Shown here: positions 60,927-64,000 of the stretch, in pieces | How positions within the stretch are numbered: the stretch's first letter is position 1 | Layout of the letters: every line of letters starts with the position of its first letter | NCBI RefSeq assembly: GCF_946222305.1 | Contig: NZ_CAMIHZ010000005.1 | Span: 53,187-117,186 of the forward strand | From: an uncultured Corynebacterium sp. | GTDB lineage: Bacteria; Actinomycetota; Actinomycetes; Mycobacteriales; Mycobacteriaceae | DNA length: 64,000 nt | Direction: 5' to 3' | Notes under the pieces: model-generated | Told to the model about the DNA's origin: nothing | The model's database searches: none | Seen by the model: only the letters and a program-made list of their open reading frames with translations | Program-made: the position numbers and the translations under genes

Positions 60927-61790
60927 TTAGTTTCCGCTGATCATGTTGAGGACTACCCACGTGACCATCGCGGCGGGCAGCATGCCGTCCAAGCGATCCA
61001 TTAACCCGCCGTGTCCGGGCAGCATGCCGGACATATCCTTAATCCCAAGATCACGCTTGAACTGACTTTCCACCAAGTCACCGAGCGTGGCGCACACGGC
61101 CAGCCCCACTCCCAGCAGAATACCTACCCAAAACGGCGCTTCCAGCATGAGAGTCACGGTGGCCACACCAACCACGGTGGAAAGAGTTACAGATCCCGCG
61201 AACCCCTCCCACGATTTCTTTGGGCTCACCGCCGGCGCCATCGGATGGCTGCCGAAGAACACGCCGAAGATGTAGCCACCTACATCCGACGCCACGACGC
61301 ACGCCATAAACGTCAGAATAAAAGCAACACCGGTCGAGTTCGCGGTTTCCATGCGGGACAGCATGGCGGCGAAGGCTCCGAACAATGGGATCCAGGTGAG
61401 AACGAAAACTCCCACTGCCACATCGCGGACGTAGTTATGGGGCGGCGAGTGCCTACCGTGGTGGAAAAGGCGCGTGATCATGAGTAACAGCACACTTGTT
61501 ACATAGCCGGCCACCAGTCCAGTGGTTCCGAATGGCCACGAAAGCCAAACCATGACTTGAGCACCGATGCTTAAAACGACGAGGCTAAGAACGTAGCCCG
61601 TTTCGTACAGGCGCCGCCACACTTCGTAGACCGCGAGCCCCAGTGCGATCGCCACCAGTGGGTACCACAGGTAGGGGTTGAGTAGGGCGCCGATGGCCAG
61701 ACCGCCCAAAAGCACTCCCACGGAGACTGCCTGGGTGAGGTTACGCCCCGCGTTATTTTTCGGCTTAGGTAAGGCCACGGCCCTATTCAT
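60927..61790 (-). CDS. cdsA: Phosphatidate cytidylyltransferase
   Basis: A 287-residue membrane enzyme that makes CDP-diacylglycerol from phosphatidate and CTP, upstream of all phospholipids. The C-terminal signature SPKKSWEGFAGS and LGDLVESQFKRDLGIKDMSGMLPGHGGLMDRLDGML hold the conserved Asp residues. About eight membrane segments. It follows frr on the same strand with a 44-base gap. Confidence 0.95.
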   Translation of the reverse strand: MNRAVALPKPKNNAGRNLTQAVSVGVLLGGLAIGALLNPYLWYPLVAIALGLAVYEVWRRLYETGYVLSLVVLSIGAQVMVWLSWPFGTTGLVAGYVTSVLLLMITRLFHHGRHSPPHNYVRDVAVGVFVLTWIPLFGAFAAMLSRMETANSTGVAFILTFMACVVASDVGGYIFGVFFGSHPMAPAVSPKKSWEGFAGSVTLSTVVGVATVTLMLEAPFWVGILLGVGLAVCATLGDLVESQFKRDLGIKDMSGMLPGHGGLMDRLDGMLPAAMVTWVVLNMISGN

Positions 61791-61834
61791 TCCCCTTCTA
61801 TCGTGTGTGCGAGCCTGGTGAGGAAAGAGAGGTT

Positions 61835-62392
61835 TTACACCTCCATCAATTCCTTTTCCTTGTGTTCCACGAGGGTATCGACCTGCTCAACGTGGTTCTG
61901 GGTTACCTTTTCCAGTTCCTTTTCGGCTGCCTTGACCTCATCCTCGCCAGCCTCGCCATCCTTCTGGATCTTGCCCAGGCCCTCCATGCCCTTGCGGCGA
62001 ATGTTGCGGATGGCGATCTTGGCGTCCTCGCCCTTGGACTTGGCTACCTTCACGAGGTCGCGACGACGCTCCTCCGTCAACTGCGGAACCGTGACGCGCA
62101 GAACCTGGCCATCGTTGGTTGGGTTAACACCCAAGTCGGAGTTGCGAATGGCGTTTTCGATGTCTTGCATCGTGGATGCCTCGTAAGGCTTGATGATCAG
62201 CATGCGTGGTTCCGGCACGCTGATGGTCGCCATCTGAGTGATGGGGGTAGGTACGCCGTAGTACTCGGCGATGATGCCGTTGAACATGGCTGGGTTCGCA
62301 CGACCGGTGCGGATAGTCGTGAGTTCCTCACGTGCGTGCTCAACGGAGCTGGTCATGCGCTCTTCGGATTCAAGCAGAATGTCGTCGATCAT
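61835..62392 (-). CDS. frr: Ribosome recycling factor
   Basis: A 185-residue RRF, the normal length, with the three-helix bundle: MIDDILLESEERMTSSVEHAREELTTIRTGRANPAMFNGI, YYGVPTPITQMATISVPEPRML and LTEERRRDLVKVAKSKGEDAKIAIRNIRR. It takes post-termination ribosomes apart with EF-G. A TAGATT box lies seven bases before the ATG without a ribosome site, so a leaderless transcript besides pyrH read-through is possible. Confidence 0.96.
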   Translation of the reverse strand: MIDDILLESEERMTSSVEHAREELTTIRTGRANPAMFNGIIAEYYGVPTPITQMATISVPEPRMLIIKPYEASTMQDIENAIRNSDLGVNPTNDGQVLRVTVPQLTEERRRDLVKVAKSKGEDAKIAIRNIRRKGMEGLGKIQKDGEAGEDEVKAAEKELEKVTQNHVEQVDTLVEHKEKELMEV

Positions 62393-62399
62393 GTCTAAA

Positions 62400-62405
62400 A
62401 ATCTA
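62400..62405 (-). promoter_or_regulatory. Candidate -10 element of frr
   Basis: TAGATT on the minus strand is seven bases before the frr ATG in the 54-base pyrH-frr gap. No ribosome site is visible, so frr may have its own leaderless mRNA. Confidence 0.4.
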
Positions 62406-62446
62406 CCAGTTTCAGTCGTTGTTGTGATTGAGCGGATGGGCAGCGA

Positions 62447-63187
62447 TTAGCGCTTACCGGCGTCGGTACCTACGTAGGTGCCAATGCGCTCACCGGAAAC
62501 AGCGCGTGCGATATTGCCCTCGGTGAGCAGGTTGAACACCAAGATCGGCATCCTGTTGTCCATGCAGAGGGAAAACGCGGTCGCATCTGCCACCTTCAGA
62601 CCCTTTTCGATGACCTCGCGAGGGGTGATGCTGTCGAACAGTTCCGCATCTGGGTTGGTGCGTGGGTCGTCGCTGTATACACCGTCAACCGCCTTAGCCA
62701 TAAGCAGCACGTCGCAACCAATTTCCAGAGCACGCTGGGCAGCCGTGGTGTCGGTGGAGAAGTATGGCATACCCATGCCGGCACCGAAGATCACTACGCG
62801 CCCCTTTTCTAGGTGGCGGTCCGCACGCAGCGGCAAGTAGGGCTCCGCGACCTGCGTCATCTGGATTGCCGTCTGTACACGGCAATCCACGCCCTCCTGC
62901 TCCAGGAAATCCTGGAGAGCCAAGCAATTCATGACCGTGCCGAGCATGCCCATGTAGTCAGAGCGGGAGCGGTCCAGGCCACGCTGCTGCAACTCAGCGC
63001 CACGGAAGAAATTGCCACCGCCGATCACCACGGCGACCTCGGTGCCATTCTTGGATACTTCTGCGATCTGGCGCGCAACGTTTTGGACGACATCCGGATC
63101 GATGCCGACCTTGCCACCGCCGAACATCTCTCCCCCCAACTTCAACATCACTCGTTTGAATGCGGTCCTATTCTCGTCAGTGCTCAC
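62447..63187 (-). CDS. pyrH: Uridylate kinase
   Basis: A 246-residue UMP kinase of the amino-acid kinase fold, with KRVMLKLGGEMFGGGKVG, VVIGGGNFFRGAELQQRGLDRS, DYMGMLGTVMNCLALQDFLE and VDGVYSDDPRTNPDAELFDSI. The start is set at GTG 63187 with AAGGAG five bases upstream; the reading to 63223 adds a basic extension without a ribosome site. It lies after tsf and a terminator and before frr. Confidence 0.94.
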   Translation of the reverse strand: MSTDENRTAFKRVMLKLGGEMFGGGKVGIDPDVVQNVARQIAEVSKNGTEVAVVIGGGNFFRGAELQQRGLDRSRSDYMGMLGTVMNCLALQDFLEQEGVDCRVQTAIQMTQVAEPYLPLRADRHLEKGRVVIFGAGMGMPYFSTDTTAAQRALEIGCDVLLMAKAVDGVYSDDPRTNPDAELFDSITPREVIEKGLKVADATAFSLCMDNRMPILVFNLLTEGNIARAVSGERIGTYVGTDAGKR

Positions 63188-63300
63188 GATTCTCCTTCGC
63201 TGGGGGATGTTACGAGGCAGCAAGCGCGCATCGCTTTTCGGTGATCGAGTCTATCAGCGCGCCCCCAGTACCTTTGCAACGACCAACCCCCGGCAACAGC

Positions 63301-63341
63301 AAAACGCCCAGCCGACCCCGAAAGCGGGGACGAACTGGGCG
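63301..63341 (-). terminator. Rho-independent terminator after tsf
   Basis: CGCCCAG and CTGGGCG form the outer stem, with CCCCGC-TTTC-GGGG inside, followed by TTTT on the minus strand. It lies 33 bases past the tsf stop. Confidence 0.85.
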
Positions 63342-63373
63342 TCGGGCTAAAAAGCCTAGAGCAACCGAAAGGC

Positions 63374-64000
63374 TTAGGCCTGGCCAACCTCGAAGCGCTC
63401 GAAGCCGGTCAGGGTCACGCCCGCCTCGTCCATGACCTGCTTAACGGTCTTCTTGGACTCGGTGACGGATGGCTGATCCAGCAGGCAAACGTCCTTGAAG
63501 TAGCCCTTCAGGCGACCCTCGATGATATTTGGCAGAGCCTTTTCTGGCTTGCCCTCTTCGCGAGCGGTAGCCTCAGCGATCTCGCGCTCCTTAGCGACGG
63601 TCTCAGCTGGAACCTCATCGGAGTTCAGGTACTTAGCCTTCAGAGCGGCAACCTGCATGGCAGCGGCGCGAGCGGCATCGGCATCGTCGCCTTCGTAGGT
63701 AACCAGAACGCCAACTGCTGGTGGCAGGTCGGCGGAACGGTGGTGCAGGTAAACGGCAACCTTGTCGCCCTCGACGGTGACGGCGCGCTTCAGCTCCAGC
63801 TTCTCACCGATCTTGGCGGACAGTTCCTGCAGAGCCTCGCTTGCTGGCTTGCCGTCGACGTCCACAGCCTCCAGCTCCTCGCGGGAGTTGGCCTTAGCCT
63901 GAGCAGCGGACTCGGCAACCTTGTTCGCGAACTCGATGAACTCGGAGTTCTTTGCAACGAAGTCGGTCTCAGCGTTGACCTCGATCATGGTGTTGCCGGA
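63374..64000 (-). CDS. tsf: Elongation factor Ts, C-terminal part
   Basis: The frame is open to the window edge, so the N-terminal UBA-like domain is missing; about 208 codons with the stop are present. The core ENVEAETDFVAKN-like opening (here EVNAETDFVAKN) and the C-terminal TVKQVMDEAGVTLTGFERFEVG are typical. It restores EF-Tu-GTP by nucleotide exchange. tsf-pyrH-frr is the standard order, with a terminator here between tsf and pyrH. Confidence 0.95.
   Translation of the reverse strand, partial: SGNTMIEVNAETDFVAKNSEFIEFANKVAESAAQAKANSREELEAVDVDGKPASEALQELSAKIGEKLELKRAVTVEGDKVAVYLHHRSADLPPAVGVLVTYEGDDADAARAAAMQVAALKAKYLNSDEVPAETVAKEREIAEATAREEGKPEKALPNIIEGRLKGYFKDVCLLDQPSVTESKKTVKQVMDEAGVTLTGFERFEVGQA

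Overview
The window is a 64 kb piece of a high-GC actinobacterial chromosome, almost certainly genus Corynebacterium. The evidence is gene order and content: gluBCD-recX-recA, bioYMN, clgR next to a PspA-like gene, cinA-pgsA-terC-ftsK, rnj-dapA-thyX-dapB, pnp-rpsO, ribF/truB, rbfA-infB-ylxR-nusA-rimP, mqo, a mycothione reductase gene, map, a heme-sensing two-component system beside a heme-export ABC transporter, ispG-rip1-dxr, and rlmN-cdsA-frr-pyrH-tsf. This matches the core chromosome I know from C. glutamicum. Mycothiol and mycolate-related genes (mtr, pptT) agree. I cannot name the species. No phage, insertion sequence, CRISPR array, rRNA or tRNA gene was seen.

Layout. 1-2.1 kb: end of a glutamate ABC transporter operon. 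2.1-4.4 kb: recA-recX with an upstream LexA box and a DUF3046 gene. 4.4-6.5 kb: biotin ECF transporter bioYMN behind a likely BioQ operator. 6.5-10.3 kb: envelope-stress pair clgR/pspA, cinA, pgsA and a TerC manganese exporter behind a yybP-ykoY (Mn2+) riboswitch. 10.3-22 kb: ftsK, RNase J, dapA, thyX, dapB, pnp. 22-29 kb: aminotransferase, rpsO, ribF, truB, pptT, phosphoesterase, MATE transporter. 29-35 kb: translation and transcription factors rbfA, infB, ylxR, nusA, rimP, then a Tat lipoprotein. 35.7-44.1 kb: proS, yaaA, cobA, mqo, hydrolase-mtr-SDR. 44.1-47 kb: the least conserved part, with a DUF1648/DUF5808 membrane protein, a YtrA-like GntR regulator, a doubtful small ORF and a CMD-family protein. 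47-57 kb: map, a lipoprotein PBP, chrSA/hrtBA, ispG-rip1-dxr. 57-64 kb: His-rich DUF2631 protein, VIT-family transporter, rlmN, LapA-like protein, cdsA, frr, pyrH and the 3' part of tsf.

Themes. Metal and heme handling recurs: a Mn2+ riboswitch with terC, chrSA-hrtBA, a VIT1-family transporter and a His-rich membrane protein. Many genes at divergent or isolated promoters have a -10-like hexamer 5-10 nt before the start codon and no Shine-Dalgarno sequence, so leaderless transcripts are likely. Several convergent pairs overlap at their stop codons. The clearest regulatory find is the terC leader: its aptamer P1 strand can pair instead with the terC ribosome-binding site. Gene names rest on motif reading and remembered family and synteny knowledge; no database search was run.
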